From Phaseolus vulgaris (Eukaryota > Streptophyta > Magnoliopsida > Fabales > Fabaceae), in assembly GCF_000499845.2 (NCBI RefSeq), contig NC_023755.2, positions 28,392,217-28,456,216 of the forward strand: a stretch of DNA of 64,000 bases, given 5' to 3'. Position numbers and translations under genes: made by a program. The notes under the pieces were generated by a model. It was given only the letters and a program-made list of their open reading frames with translations, ran no database searches and was not told the origin of the DNA. Positions 1 through 14,023 of this stretch are shown in pieces (position 1 is the stretch's first letter; every line of letters begins with the position of its first letter).

Positions 1-2075
1 GGTTTTTCAAAGGTATCATAAGTGTTTGAATCAATTAATAGACCTTAGATTGTAAAAAATATATTAAACATATGAAAACACAATATTAAACACGTGAAAT
101 TGGTTTTCAAATATATTCATAAGTGTTTCAATCAATTTATAGACTAAGATTGTAAAAGAAATCAAAACACAATTTTAACACATGAAATTGGTTTTCAAAG
201 ATATCATAAGTGTTTTCAATCAATTAATAGTGAAAAGAACAAGTTGCAAACATTTAGTTAAGTAATACGCTTGTTTTCAATAGTTAAGATACTTTTAAAC
301 TATTATTATACAGAACATTCACTTTCTTATAGTTTCCAAGGTTATAAAACCTTAGATTGTAAATGAAAGAAGTATTAAACATATCAAAACACAATTTTAA
401 CACATGAAATTGTTTTCAAAGATATCATAAGTGTTTCAATCAATTAATAGACCTTAGATTGTAAAAGAAGTATTGAACATATCAAAATACAATTTGAACA
501 CATGAAATGGTTTTTCAAAGGTATCATAAGTGTTTGAATCAATTAATAGACCTTAGATTGTAAAAAATATATTAAACATATGAAAACACAATATTAAACA
601 CATGAAATTGGTTTTCAAAGATATTCATAAGTGTTTCAATCAATCAATAGACTAAGATTGTAAAAGAAATCAAAACACAATTTTAACACATGAAATTGGT
701 TTTCAAAGATATCATAAGTGTTTTCAATCAATTAATAGCGAAAAGAACAAGTTGCAAACACTTAGTTAAGTAATACGCTTGTTTTCAATAGTTAAGATAC
801 TTTTAAACTATTATTATACAGAACATTCACTTTCTTATAGTGTCCAAGGTTATAAAACCTTAGATTGTAAATGAAAGAAGTATTAAACATATCAAAACAC
901 AATTTTAACACATGAAATTGGTTTCAAAGATATCATAAGTGTTTCAATCAATTAATAGACCTTAGATTGTAAAAGAAGTATTGAACATATCAAAATACAA
1001 TTTGAACACATGAAATGGTTTTTCAAAGGTATCATAAGTGTTTGAATCAATTAATAGACCTTAGATTGTAAAAAATATATTAAACATATGAAAACACAAT
1101 ATTAAACACGTGAAATTGGTTTTCAAATATATTCATAAGTGTTTCAATCAATTTATAGACTAAGATTGTAAAAGAAATCAAAACACAATTTTAACACATG
1201 AAATTGGTTTTCAAAGATATCATAAGTGTTTTCAATCAATTAATAGTGAAAAGAACAAGTTGCAAACATTTAGTTAAGTAATACGCTTGTTTTCAATAGT
1301 TAAGATACTTTTAAACTATTATTATACAGAACATTCACTTTCTTATAGTTTCCAAGGTTATAAAACCTTAGATTGTAAATGAAAGAAGTATTAAACATAT
1401 CAAAACACAATTTTAACACATGAAATTGTTTTCAAAGATATCATAAGTGTTTCAATCAATTAATAGACCTTAGATTGTAAAAGAAGTATTGAACATATCA
1501 AAATACAATTTGAACACATGAAATGGTTTTTCAAAGGTATCATAAGTGTTTGAATCAATTAATAGACCTTAGATTGTAAAAAATATATTAAACATATGAA
1601 AACACAATATTAAACACATGAAATTGGTTTTCAAAGATATTCATAAGTGTTTCAATCAATCAATAGACTAAGATTGTAAAAGAAATCAAAACACAATTTT
1701 AACACATGAAATTGGTTTTCAAAGATATCATAAGTGTTTTCAATCAATTAATAGCGAAAAGAACAAGTTGCAAACACTTAGTTAAGTAATACGCTTGTTT
1801 TCAATAGTTAAGATACTTTTAAACTATTATTATACAGAACATTCACTTTCTTATAGTTTCCAAGGTTATAAAACCTTAGATTGTAAATGAAAGAAGTATT
1901 AAACATATCAAAACACAATTTTAACACATGAAATTGTTTTCAAAGATATCATAAGTGTTTCAATCAATTAATAGACCTTAGATTGTAAAAGAAGTATTGA
2001 ACATATCAAAATACAATTTGAACACATGAAATGGTTTTTCAAAGGTATCATAAGTGTTTGAATCAATTAATAGAC
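1..2075. repeat. Satellite array, left segment (508-bp unit, 1016-bp dimer)
   Basis: Very AT-rich tandem array. The anchor AAGTTGCAAAC recurs at 241, 749, 1257 and 1765, exactly 508 bp apart. Alternate units share private variants: TAGTGAAAAG near 231 and 1247, and CACGTG near 96 and 1112, against TAGCGAAAAG and CACATG in the other two. The segment is therefore a 1016-bp dimer present about twice. Each unit holds three ~100-bp subunits and one longer subunit. It is broken at 2075 by the insertion of copy 1. The size class recalls the khipu satellite of Phaseolus (528 bp, from memory); this was not aligned. Confidence 0.95.
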
Positions 2076-2768
2076 TGATGGCATTTCATGTGTTCTTCTT
2101 GAATCAAAGTAGTAAAATGGATGCGGAAGCAATGGGTGAGTGAAACAAAGCCCTCCTAGGAGTTGTGATGGCTTTGAAGGTGCATGATGAGTATGAATTA
2201 GAGAGGTTCGGCCAGCTCTATGAAGAAAGGTGAAGAGAGTGAAGTTTATAGCCTAGATTTCTAGGAGAAGTATAGCTAGTGCACAAAATGGGCAGCATAA
2301 CAATACTCAAATAAACTTGTCCAATACAAAGAGATAGCCTTCCTATTTATAGGCTATTTGGGCTTAAATGTTAAGCTACATTTCTAAGGAAAAGAAAACC
2401 AAAATGAAATCTAAATTCTAAGCCATGTGCCATGCAATGACCGGTCACACAACCCTAGGTTCTAGAAGGTTTCCTTCACAAAGTTCTTTCTACACTACCT
2501 ATTTTACTAAGTACCCCTAATGGGCCTTTTATGCAACAAAGCCTCTTCTCTCCCAAACCGTAGCTTTGGCCCTTGTGTGTGTGAAGCTAGACGGTCTAGG
2601 ACTCTTCATAGATGCTCCTCATGTAGCCTTGGCCTAGACGCTCCCTTGTGAGCTAGACGCTTCATTTGGAAGACTAGACGCTCCTTTGAGAGACTAGACG
2701 CTCCTTTGTGAAGCTAGTCTTAGTCTTTTGGCTTTCATAGTGTGGTGAGCTTGGGCCCTCTTCCATCA
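2076..2768 (-). repeat. 3' LTR of copy 1
   Basis: 693 bp, TG...CA. It matches 7427-8119 with a few substitutions, for example ccggtcaca against ccggccaca and gacgcttca against gacgctcca. It contains several ~20-bp repeats built on CTAGACGCTC (GAGCGTCTAG on the minus strand), a motif shared by the LTRs of copies 2 and 3. Confidence 0.95.
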
Positions 2769-2781
2769 TCCCCTCCCTCTT
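2769..2781 (-). other. Polypurine tract of copy 1
   Basis: On the minus strand this reads AAGAGGGAGGGGA, directly abutting the TG of the 3' LTR. It is the usual plus-strand primer position in an LTR element. Copies 2 and 3 have the same tract or one with a single difference at the equivalent place. Confidence 0.9.
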
Positions 2782-2888
2782 GAAAAAGGATTTGTCCTCA
2801 AATCCAATGATTTTGCTTAGGGGAATGGTTGTGGCTGGATGGTGTCCATCATCTCCTCCTTCTTTTGAGAAGATCTATCCTCAGATCT

Positions 2889-5564
2889 TCAGGCTTGATC
2901 TCGGATAGCAGCATCTTGTGTCTTCAAAGCTTGTTCTCCTGGATCAAACGTCCACCTATAGAAATAATCAAATAAAGCATAGGTGTTAGTTTGCAAATTA
3001 ATTTTACTAGGTTGCCATTGTTGTTTGTCTTTTGGTGTTGGCAACCTTGGACAAGATTTCTCTTTTAAGGGTTGTGTGTGGCCTCTAATCATCTTTTGTA
3101 TTTTAAAATGGTCATTTGTGGTTACCTTCTCTTGAGGCATAAATCCTATAGGAGATAGTAACAACTTAAAAGAAGAAAGATGATTGAGCACACACATAAC
3201 TTTAAAAGTAGAAGTAGTTTTGTGAACTACTTGATGGTATGTTTGCTCATCTCTAAAATGGTGTGTGCACTTCATGACTATTCTAGGCATAATAGAAAGA
3301 GCTATATTTTAAAAAATATTTTGACCATGCGTTTGAGGATGATAAGCATTTAAAGTGTGCAACTTAGTTGCAAGTTGTCCAAAGGAAATCCTCAAATCAT
3401 GGTTTGCGAAAGTTGGAGCTCTATTCAATACTATGCTTGAAAATAAACCATGAAGATGTATCACTTCTTTAGAGAAGAGTTTATCCATAACCATGAAGAT
3501 TGAATTAAAACCTTTTGTTGTCCTAGGGAGTTTTAAAATGAAATTTGTATCTTCCCAAGGATCATTTGCAAAAGGTGAAGGAGTATAGAGTTCATGAGAC
3601 TTTACTTTAGGTGTAGTTTGAAAACATGAGTTGTACTTAAAGTAATGTCTTTGAACCTCTTTTCTCATGGGTGACAAAAGTTTTCCTCTTAAAAGCTCTA
3701 GCGTTTGTTCAACTTTCTTTTGTCCCATGAGTTCTCCTTCTTGACCTATGCAAGCTTCTTGTAAGGACTTTTCTTTTATGTTCATGCTTGCAAGTGTTCC
3801 TTTACAAAAGGAAAGGCTAGGTTGTTCAACAAGAAGCATGTTTGTAAAGGTATTTTCAATATGCTTGACTTGTTGAATGACCTTGTGGGAAGGAACACTA
3901 TTCTCCCACGCCTTTTGTTTCCCAAAATTTTTTTCTTTTTCTATTTTTTTTTCTTCATCCCTTTTGTGTTTCATTTGTATTTGGTCTTTTACCACTTGGG
4001 AATGTGGTAAAGGGCTAAGTACAAACCTTTTATGCTTGTGGATAAAAGAAATCTCGTTAGTTAGACCATTATGTGAGGTTTTCTTATCAAATTGCCATGG
4101 TCTACCTAATAAGATGTGGCAAGCTTCCATAGGTACTACATCACATAAAACATTGTCTTTGTAGTTGCCTATAGAAAACTCGATCTCCACTTGTTTGTCT
4201 ACACGTAGTTCTCCATCCTCATTGATCCATTGTAAATTGTAAGGTTTTGGATGAGGAACTACTTGTAGTTTTAATTTTTCAATCAATCTAGTGCTACAAC
4301 AATTGCAACATGACCCACCATCCACAATAAGAGAGCATATATTTTCTAAAACATTGCATCTAGTATGAAAAATGTTCTCTCGTTGTGTTTCAATGGATGC
4401 ACTAGGTTGATTGTGGAGGATTCTTTGAATCATCAATAAGTCCCCCTCCAAAGGATTTAGCCTTTCTCCTTCCCCTTTTTCTTGGGTACTAGGTTCATCT
4501 TCACCACTTGTGTATTCATTTTCTCCTTTTAAAAACAAAACTCTTTGGTTTGGACATTGTGCTTGCACATGCCCTCTTCCAAAACATTTAAAACATTTGG
4601 TGTCCCTAGTACGGATGTATGGGGTGGAGGCATCTTGCACTAAGGGTTTGGTAGTCTCTTTGGATTCGTCTCTAGGTGTACTACCCTCCCTTTTAAAGTC
4701 TTTCTTGGGATAAGAGTTGGAGTAAGAACCTACCCTTTGACTTGAAGTTTTGCGCAAATTTTGTTGTTCAACTTTAATGCAAAGTTGAACCAAATCATTC
4801 AAGTCTTGATAGGGTAATAGTTCTACTCTATCTCTTATCTCAAGTGATAGGCCACTAAGGAACCTAGATATGGTGGTTTCCTCCTCTTCTCTAATGGAGG
4901 CTCTCATCATGTAGAGCTCCATCTTTTGTCTATACTCTTCTACGCTCATATTCTTTTGTTGGAGTCTTTGGAGCTTGTCCATCAACTCCCTATGGTAGTA
5001 AGAAGGTATATGTCGACGTCTTAGGGCTCCCCTAAGGTCATTCCAATATTCTATGGGAGGTTCCCTATGAAGACGTCGGTCTCTCTCTAAAGAGGTCCAC
5101 CAATACATAGCATTTCCTTGGAAACTAAGGGTGGCTAAGGGTACCTTACGTTCCTCACTTACCTTATGGCAAGCAAAGAGTTGCTCTACCTTCATCTCCC
5201 AATCTAGATATATTTCTACATTTTCCTTTCCATGAAAATGAGGTAGGTCTACTCTTGTTTCCCTTGGCACCTCTTGTTCCCTTTGCCTAGTTCTTCTAGG
5301 GGGTGGTTGGTAATAATCATTGATTCTATGGCTTCCCTCCCCTAGAGATTCAATACTTTGCGAATGGGATGCATGAGTTTTTTTTGATTTTTGTGATTTT
5401 TGTGACTTCTCTTCTTGAGCTTTAGCCAACTCATTGATTTTGTTCTCATTCTCCAATTGTCTAAAAGATATCAATTGTACCGCTTGGGATACTTCTTTTA
5501 AAAGAGTTTTCAAAGATTTTACTTCACTTTCTATAGACTTTGGAGAGTGAGAAGAAGAAGACAT
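2889..5564 (-). pseudogene. Gag-protease with decayed integrase relic, no RT (copy 1)
   Basis: The ATG at 5564 opens a 751-codon frame to a TAA at 3309-3311. The same frame continues to 2889. Copy 2 has GAA where this copy has TAA, so the stop is a single nonsense change. Order: a charged coiled-coil-like N-terminus (residues 10-70), a retrotransposon Gag domain (about 105-275), a CCHC zinc knuckle ([14 protein letters not shown]), and an aspartic protease with the core SLIVDGGS (DGGS rather than the usual DSGS). RT and RNase H are missing. What follows aligns by eye to integrase of copy 3, but the zinc-finger cysteines are lost and the catalytic Asp residues are replaced (MDFILG became TNFILK, SDRD became LNRA). 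Gag and protease could be functional; polymerase functions would have to come from elsewhere. Unlike copies 2 and 3, codon 60 is Ser. Confidence 0.9.
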
Positions 5565-7411
5565 GGCTAAAACTTTGTGTATATAGGTATTTTACTTGGA
5601 GAAAGTTTAGGAAAGTTAGAGAAGGGAGTTTTCCAGGTAAGGGAGGTGAGTCACAATGGACTACTTAAGTACCAAGCCTTTTCCTTGCCAAAAACTTTCC
5701 TCCAATGACTTCACACAAAATTTTCTCTTAGTAGAACACTTAGAACACAAGAAGTTGAGAAATCAAAAAGCAAGAAAATTATGTAAGCTATATATGCAGC
5801 AAAACTAGTCGGTATAGCACAAAATTAAACAATACTAAACATGCAAAACGTTTCTACCAAAACAAAAGAAATACAAGTTCAATCAAGCAACAAATTACTA
5901 AGCAAAATGACTATGCTATTCGGCCCTAGGTGAGGCTTCTTGGACACTTTGAGCCCTTGAAGACACACTCACCGTCTAAAACGTAATTTAAAAGAGGTAA
6001 TTAACAATAAACCAAGTTGTAAAGGAGATAAGAAAACTCCCTTTGTTGTTCCTCTTTTTGGTTAGTGCACTTTCTTTGTTGTCTTGATTGTTGATCTTCT
6101 AGGTGTTTGTAGTGTTTGTTTCAAGAAACTTGTTTCGGCCTTAGCTTGACTCCTCCTTAGAAAGTTGGCTTTAATTCTCCAATTTCCAGCACCTATTCAC
6201 AAGGGCTTAGCCTTAAATCAAGTCAATTTCCATGCACATAAGCACCAAGAGAGAATTAATTTCCAGCACCCATAAAAGAGAGGTCAAGAAACAAAAGCAA
6301 GAAACAAATTTAATTGAAAGAAAACAGTACCACCAAAAGGATTTATAATATGACAACTTAGAAAGAGATTCAAGAAATTAAAGCAAACAATTAAAGGTAC
6401 TCAATAAAAGTTGGCACACAAAAGGAATTCCTAAAGAAAAGCACTAGATTAGATGACCAAATAAAAAAACAGCACCACTGGAAAATGTTGTGGACCAGAA
6501 AACAGTTTTGTTCCCCGATTTATGCTGAGCTGTAATTGTAAAATTTGTTTCTGAAATTTGGATACAAGAAAATTCAGGATCTTAGCTAAATTTTGGCTTT
6601 GGAATCACCTAAAACGCATGCACCATTTTTTTTAATAATTTTTGCAAATTTGGTGTGCAGTTAGGCCAGCTGTAACGCTCAAGATTTGCACTCTGATTTT
6701 GTGAGATTTATCATTTTTTTTCTGTTGCTCCTTTTGACCTCATTCTTTTTTTGTCTTTTCTATAACACCTTAAACTTGCATTTTCCAGAAATTCAGAATT
6801 TTCCTATGGGTAGAAAAATTTTATTAAACAAAACAGCCCAGAACAGAGAGGTGTTACAGGGGAAATCTGGAAAACTGGAAGAAAACAGCAAGATAACCAA
6901 AATTAACACAATGGAAATGTGAGAATGGAAATTGTGTATGAACTAAGACACAATTATGAACTCAAACTAAAAATAAAAAAGCACCAAAGGATCAAAATAA
7001 CAGCAGATTAAAGCAATATAAAGAGACCCAAAACAAGAAACAATCAAGCCAAAAAAATAGGACTACTAAGAATTGATGACAATATGGATGAACATGACTT
7101 GACAAAACATGTATAGATTCAGAAAATTAAAGACTCAAAGCATAATATGAAGCAAAATAATGAAAGCAATAAAGACTCAAAGCCTAAAACAAAATAGCAA
7201 CACAAAGGTGTATGGAATCCTATCACAAATTGCACAAGAACTTGTTCAAGATCAAATGAACAAGAGTGCTTGGGTTGGATCTTCCACAAAGCACACCAAG
7301 AACAAATTAAAATATAAAAACAGCAAGACAAGTAAGGAATTGAAATGACAAAGATGAAATAAAGAAGAACTGAAATTAAAAAGACAAGCTACTCATCTTG
7401 AAGAACCAAAA
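5565..7411 (-). other. 5' leader of copy 1
   Basis: About 1.85 kb between primer-binding site and gag ATG, with no supported gene. It is homologous along its length to the leaders of copies 2 (34918-36766) and 3 (49375-51225), and parts resemble the leader of element B. Short open frames here (for example 6686-6922 and 7119-7348) are not shared as proteins and lack recognisable domains. Long leaders are common in CRM elements and probably carry packaging signals; that role is inference. Confidence 0.75.
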
Positions 7412-7424
7412 GCTCATGATACCA
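7412..7424 (-). other. Primer-binding site of copy 1
   Basis: Minus strand TGGTATCATGAGC, two bases inside the 5' LTR. It resembles the common plant initiator-Met tRNA site TGGTATCAGAGC but has an extra T. Confidence 0.8.
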
Positions 7425-7426
7425 AA

Positions 7427-8119
7427 TGATGGCATTTCATGTGTTCTTCTTGAATCAAAGTAGTAAAATGGATGCGGAAGCAATGGGTGAGTGAAACAAA
7501 GCCCTCCTAGGAGTTGTGATGGCTTTGAAGGTGCATGATGAGTATGAATTAGAGAGGTTCGGCCAGCTCTATGAAGAAAGGTGAAGAGAGTGAAGTTTAT
7601 AGCCTAGATTTCTAGGAGAAGTATAGCTAGTGCACAAAATGGGCAGCATAACAATACTCAAATAAACTTGTCCAATACAAAGAGATAGCCTTCCTATTTA
7701 TAGGCTATTTGGGCTTAAATGTTAAGCTACATTTCTAAGGAAAAGAAAACCAAAATGAAATCTAAATTCTAAGCCATGTGCCATGCAATGACCGGCCACA
7801 CAACCCTAGGTTCTAGAAGGTTTCCTTCACAAAGTTCATTCTACACTACCTATTTTACTAAGTACCCCTAATGGGCCTTTTATGCAACAAAGCCTCTTCT
7901 CTCCCAAACCGTAGCTTTGGCCCTTGTGTGTGTGAAGCTAGACGGTCTAGGACTCTTCATAGATGCTCCTCATGTAGCCTTGGCCTAGACGCTCCCTTGT
8001 GAGCTAGACGCTCCATTTGGAAGACTAGACGCTCCTTTGAGAGACTAGACGCTCCTTTGTGAAGCTAGTCTTAGTCTTTTGGCTTTCATAGTGTGGTGAG
8101 CTTGGGCCCTCTTCCATCA
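7427..8119 (-). repeat. 5' LTR of copy 1
   Basis: 693 bp, TG...CA, homologous to 2076-2768. Because the element is on the minus strand this is the promoter-bearing LTR. It ends at the duplicated target TAGAC (8120-8124). Confidence 0.95.
7695..7702 (-). promoter_or_regulatory. TATA box in 5' LTR of copy 1
   Basis: Minus strand TATAAATA in the context GCCTATAAATAGG, followed downstream by the R-U5 part of the LTR. The same motif sits at the same place in the LTRs of copies 2 and 3. Confidence 0.65.
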
Positions 8120-8409
8120 TAGACCTTAGATTGTAAAAAATATATTAAACATATGAAAACACAATATTAAACACATGAAATTGGTTTTCAAAGATATTCA
8201 TAAGTGTTTCAATCAATCAATAGACTAAGATTGTAAAAGAAATCAAAACACAATTTTAACACATGAAATTGGTTTTCAAAGATATTCATAAGTGTTTCAA
8301 TCAATCAATAGACTAAGATTGTAAAAGAAATCAAAACACAATTTTAACACATGAAATTGGTTTTCAAAGATATCATAAGTGTTTTCAATCAATTAATAGC
8401 GAAAAGAAC

Positions 8410-11400
8410 AAGTTGCAAACACTTAGTTAAGTAATACGCTTGTTTTCAATAGTTAAGATACTTTTAAACTATTATTATACAGAACATTCACTTTCTTATA
8501 GTTTCCAAGGTTATAAAACCTTAGATTGTAAATGAAAGAAGTATTAAACATATCAAAACACGATTTTAACACATGAAATTGTTTTCAAAGATAACATAAG
8601 TGTTTCAATCAATTAATAGACCTTAGATTGTAAAAGAAGTATTGAACATATCAAAATACAATTTGAACACATGAAATGGTTTTTCAAAGGTATCATAAGT
8701 GTTTGAATCAATTAATAGACCTTAGATTGTAAAAAATATATTAAACATATGAAAACCCAATCTTAAACACATGAAATTGGTTTTCAAAGATATTCATAAG
8801 TGTTTCAATCAATCAATAGACTAAGATTGTAAAAGAAATCAAAACACAATTTTAACACATGAAATTGGTTTTCAAAGATATCATAAGTGTTTTCAATCAA
8901 TTAATAGCGAAAAGAACAAGTTGCAAACACTTAGTTAAGTAATACGCTTGTTTTCAATAGTTAAGATACTTTTAAACTATTATTATACAGAACATTCACT
9001 TTCTTATAGTTTCCAAGGTTATAAAACCATAGATTGTAAATGAAAGAAGTATTAAACATATCAAAACACAATTTTAACACATGAAATTGTTTTCAAAGAT
9101 ATCATAAGTGTTTCAATCAATTAATAGACCTTAGATTGTAAAAGAAGTATTGAACATATCAAAATACAATTTGAACACATGAAATGGTTTTTCAAAGGTA
9201 TCATAAGTGTTTGAATCAATTAATAGACCTTAGATTGTAAAAAATATATTAAACATATGAAAACACAATATTAAACACATGAAATTGGTTTTCAAAGATA
9301 TTCATAAGTGTTTCAATCAATCAATAGACTAAGATTGTAAAAGAAATCAAAACACAATTTTAACACATGAAATTGGTTTTCAAAGATATCATAAGTGTTT
9401 TCAATCAATTAATAGCGAAAAGAACAAGTTGCAAACACTTAGTTAAGTAATACGCTTGTTTTCAATAGTTAAGATACTTTTAAACTATTATTATACAGAA
9501 CATTCACTTTCTTATAGTTTCCAAGGTTATAAAACCTTAGATTGTAAATGAAAGAAGTATTAAACACATCAAAACACAATTTTAACACATGAAATTGGTT
9601 TCAAAGATATCATAAGTGTTTCAATCAATTAATAGACCTTAGATTGTAAAAGAAGTATTGAACATATCAAAATACAATTTGAACACATGAAATGGTTTTT
9701 CAAAGGTATCATAAGTGTTTGAATCAATTAATAGACCTTAGATTGTAAAAAATATATTAAACATATGAAAACACAATATTAAACACATGAAATTGGTTTT
9801 CAAAGATATTCATAAGTGTTTCAATCAATCAATAGACTAAGATTGTAAAAGAAATCAAAACACAATTTTAACACATGAAATTGGTTTTCAAAGATATCAT
9901 AAGTGTTTTCAATCAATTAATAGCGAAAAGAACAAGTTGCAAACATTTAGTTAAGTAATACGCTTGTTTTCAATAGTTCAGATACTTTTAAACTATTATT
10001 ATACAGAACATTCACTTTCTTATAGTTTCCAAGGTTATAAAACCTTAGATTGTAAATGAAAGAAGTATTAAACATATCAAAACACAATTTTAACCCATGA
10101 AATTGTTTTCAAAGATATCATAAGTGTTTCAATCAATTAATAGACCTTAGATTGTAAAAGAAGTATTGAACATATCAAAATACAATTTGAACACATGAAA
10201 TGGTTTTTCAAAGGTATCATAAGTGTTTGAATCAATTAATAGACCTTAGATTGTAAAAAATATATTAAACATATGAAAACACAATATTAAACACATGAAA
10301 TTGGTTTTCAAAGATATTCATAAGTGTTTCAATCAATCAATAGACTAAGATTGTAAAAGAAATCAAAACACAATTTTAACACATGAAATTGGTTTTCAAA
10401 GATATCATAAGTGTTTTCAATCAATTAATAGCGAAAAGAACAAGTTGCAAACACTTAGTTAAGTAATACGCTTGTTTTCAATAGTTAAGATACTTTTAAA
10501 CTATTATTATACAGAACATTCACTTTCTTATAGTTTCCAAGGTTATAAAACCTTAGATTGTAAATGAAAGAAGTATTAAACATATCAAAACACGATTTTA
10601 ACACATGAAATTGTTTTCAAAGATAACATAAGTGTTTCAATCAATTAATAGACCTTAGATTGTAAAAGAAGTATTGAACATATCAAAATACAATTTGAAC
10701 ACATGAAATGGTTTTTCAAAGGTATCATAAGTGTTTGAATCAATTAATAGACCTTAGATTGTAAAAAATATATTAAACATATGAAAACCCAATCTTAAAC
10801 ACATGAAATTGGTTTTCAAAGATATTCATAAGTGTTTCAATCAATCAATAGACTAAGATTGTAAAAGAAATCAAAACACAATTTTAACACATGAAATTGG
10901 TTTTCAAAGATATCATAAGTGTTTTCAATCAATTAATAGCGAAAAGAACAAGTTGCAAACACTTAGTTAAGTAATACGCTTGTTTTCAATAGTTAAGATA
11001 CTTTTAAACTATTATTATACAGAACATTCACTTTCTTATAGTTTCCAAGGTTATAAAACCATAGATTGTAAATGAAAGAAGTATTAAACATATCAAAACA
11101 CAATTTTAACACATGAAATTGTTTTCAAAGATATCATAAGTGTTTCAATCAATTAATAGACCTTAGATTGTAAAAGAAGTATTGAACATATCAAAATACA
11201 ATTTGAACACATGAAATGGTTTTTCAAAGGTATCATAAGTGTTTGAATCAATTAATAGACCTTAGATTGTAAAAAATATATTAAACATATGAAAACACAA
11301 TATTAAACACATGAAATTGGTTTTCAAAGATATTCATAAGTGTTTCAATCAATCAATAGACTAAGATTGTAAAAGAAATCAAAACACAATTTTAACACAT

Positions 11401-12473
11401 GAAATTGGTTTTCAAAGATATCATAAGTGTTTTCAATCAATTAATAGCGAAAAGAACAAGTTGCAAACACTTAGTTAAGTAATACGCTTGTTTTCAATAG
11501 TTAAGATACTTTTAAACTATTATTATACAGAACATTCACTTTCTTATAGTTTCCAAGGTTATAAAACCTTAGATTGTAAATGAAAGAAGTATTAAACACA
11601 TCAAAACACAATTTTAACACATGAAATTGGTTTCAAAGATATCATAAGTGTTTCAATCAATTAATAGACCTTAGATTGTAAAAGAAGTATTGAACATATC
11701 AAAATACAATTTGAACACATGAAATGGTTTTTCAAAGGTATCATAAGTGTTTGAATCAATTAATAGACCTTAGATTGTAAAAAATATATTAAACATATGA
11801 AAACACAATATTAAACACATGAAATTGGTTTTCAAAGATATTCATAAGTGTTTCAATCAATCAATAGACTAAGATTGTAAAAGAAATCAAAACACAATTT
11901 TAACACATGAAATTGGTTTTCAAAGATATCATAAGTGTTTTCAATCAATTAATAGCGAAAAGAACAAGTTGCAAACATTTAGTTAAGTAATACGCTTGTT
12001 TTCAATAGTTAAGATACTTTTAAACTATTATTATACAGAACATTCACTTTCTTATAGTTTCCAAGGTTATAAAACCTTAGATTGTAAATGAAAGAAGTAT
12101 TAAACATATCAAAACACAATTTTAACCCATGAAATTGTTTTCAAAGATATCATAAGTGTTTCAATCAATTAATAGACCTTAGATTGTAAAAGAAGTATTG
12201 AACATATCAAAATACAATTTGAACACATGAAATGGTTTTTCAAAGGTATCATAAGTGTTTGAATCAATTAATAGACCTTAGATTGTAAAAAATATATTAA
12301 ACATATGAAAACACAATATTAAACACATGAAATTGGTTTTCAAAGATATTCATAAGTGTTTCAATCAATCAATAGACTAAGATTGTAAAAGAAATCAAAA
12401 CACAATTTTAACACATGAAATTGGTTTTCAAAGATATCATAAGTGTTTTCAATCAATTAATAGCGAAAAGAAC
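8410..12473. repeat. 2032-bp block duplicated in tandem inside the satellite
   Basis: Two consecutive four-unit blocks, 8410-10441 and 10442-12473, share rare variants exactly 2032 bp apart: CGATTTTAAC (8561, 10593), GAAAACCCAATC (8751, 10783), AACCATAGATTG (about 9025, 11057) and TTTTAACCCATG (about 10089, 12121). Only a few differences were seen, such as TTCAGATAC in the first block near 9978 against TTAAGATAC in the second. This is a recent amplification of 4 x 508 bp. Confidence 0.85.
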
Positions 12474-14023
12474 AAGTTGCAAACATTTAGTTAAGTAATA
12501 CGCTTGTTTTCAATAGTTAAGATACTTTTAAACTATTATTATACAGAACATTCACTTTCTTATAGTTTCCAAGGTTATAAAACCTTAGATTGTAAATGAA
12601 AGAAGTATTAAACATATCAAAACACAATTTTAACACATGAAATTGTTTTCAAAGATATCATAAGTGTTTCAATCAATTAATAGACCTTAGATTGTAAAAG
12701 AAGTATTGAACATATCAAAATACAATTTGAACACATGAAATGGTTTTTCAAAGGTATCATAAGTGTTTGAATCAATTAATAGACCTTACATTGTAAAAAA
12801 TATATTAAACATATGAAAACACAATATTAAACACATGAAATTGGTTTTCAAAGATATTCATAAGTGTTTCAATCAATCAATAGACTAAGATTGTAAAAGA
12901 AATCAAAACACAATTTTAACACATGAAATTGGTTTTCAAAGATATCATAAGTGTTTTCAATCAATTAATAGCGAAAAGAACAAGTTGCAAACACTTAGTT
13001 AAGTAATACGCTTGTTTTCAATAGTTAAGATACTTTTAAACTATTATTATACAGAATATTCACTTTCTTATAGTTTCCAAGGTTATAAAACCTTAGATTG
13101 TAAATGAAAGAAGTATTACACATATCAAAACACAATTTTAACACATGAAATTGTTTATCAAAGATATCATAAGTGTTTCAATCAATTAATAGACCTTAGA
13201 TTGTAAAAGAAGTATTGAACATATCAAAATACAATTTGAACACACGAAATAGTTTTTCAAAGGTATCATAAGTGTTTGAATAACTTAATAGACCTTAGAT
13301 TGTAAAAAATATATTAAACATATGAAAACACAATTTTAAACACATCAAATTGTTTTTCAAAGATATTCATAAGTGTTTCAATCAATTAATAGACTAAGAT
13401 TGTAAAAGAAATATTAAACATATCAAAACACAATTTTAAACACATGAAATTGGTTTTCAAAGATATCATAAGTGTTTTCAATCAATTAATAGCGAAAAGA
13501 AAAAGTTGCAAACATTTAGTTAAGTAATACGCTTGTTTTCAATAGTGAAGATACTTTTAAACTATTATTATACAGAACATTCACTTTGTTATAGTTTCCT
13601 AGGTTATAAAAGCTTAGATTGTAAATGAAAGAAGTATTAAACATATCAAAACACAATTTTAATACATGAAATTGTTTTTCAAAGATATCATAAGTGTTTC
13701 AATCCATTAATAGACCTTAGATTATAAAAGAAGTATTGAACATATCAAAATACAATTTGAACACATGAAATGGTTTTTCAAAGGTATCATAAGTGTTTGA
13801 ATCAATTAATAGACCTTAGATTGTAAAAAATATATTAAACATATGAAAACACAATTTTAAACACATGAAATTGTTTTTCAAAGATATTCATAAGTGTTTC
13901 AATCAATTAATAGACTAAGATTGTAAAAGAAATATTAAACATATCAAAACACAATTTTACACACATGAAATTGGTTTTCAAAGATATCATAAGTGTTTTC
14001 AATCAATTAATAGCGAAAAGAAC

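Larger units (their letters stand above)
2076..8119 (-). mobile_element. Copy 1: polymerase-less CRM-related LTR retrotransposon
   Basis: A 6044-bp element beginning TG and ending CA, with 693-bp LTRs (2076-2768 and 7427-8119) and a perfect 5-bp target-site duplication TAGAC (2071-2075 and 8120-8124). It lies in satellite DNA and is read on the minus strand. In transcription order it has the 5' LTR (right), a primer-binding site, a ~1.85-kb leader, a Gag-protease reading frame with an integrase relic, a polypurine tract and the 3' LTR (left). Reverse transcriptase and RNase H are absent. At least three substitutions separate the two LTRs by eye, so insertion was recent but not the latest in the window. 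Copy 2 (34183-40281) belongs to the same subfamily. Confidence 0.95.

Noticed and set aside
1..2075. Regularly spaced repeats suggesting a CRISPR array
   Set aside because: The repeat is contiguous satellite of ~0.5 kb with internal ~100-bp subunits, no short repeats with unique spacers and no cas genes, in a plant genome.
3822..4713. Plus-strand open frames inside copy 1 (and their mirror images at 37618-38509 in copy 2)
   Set aside because: They are antisense shadows of the Gag-protease frame, kept open only because the two copies are nearly identical; no domain or start context.
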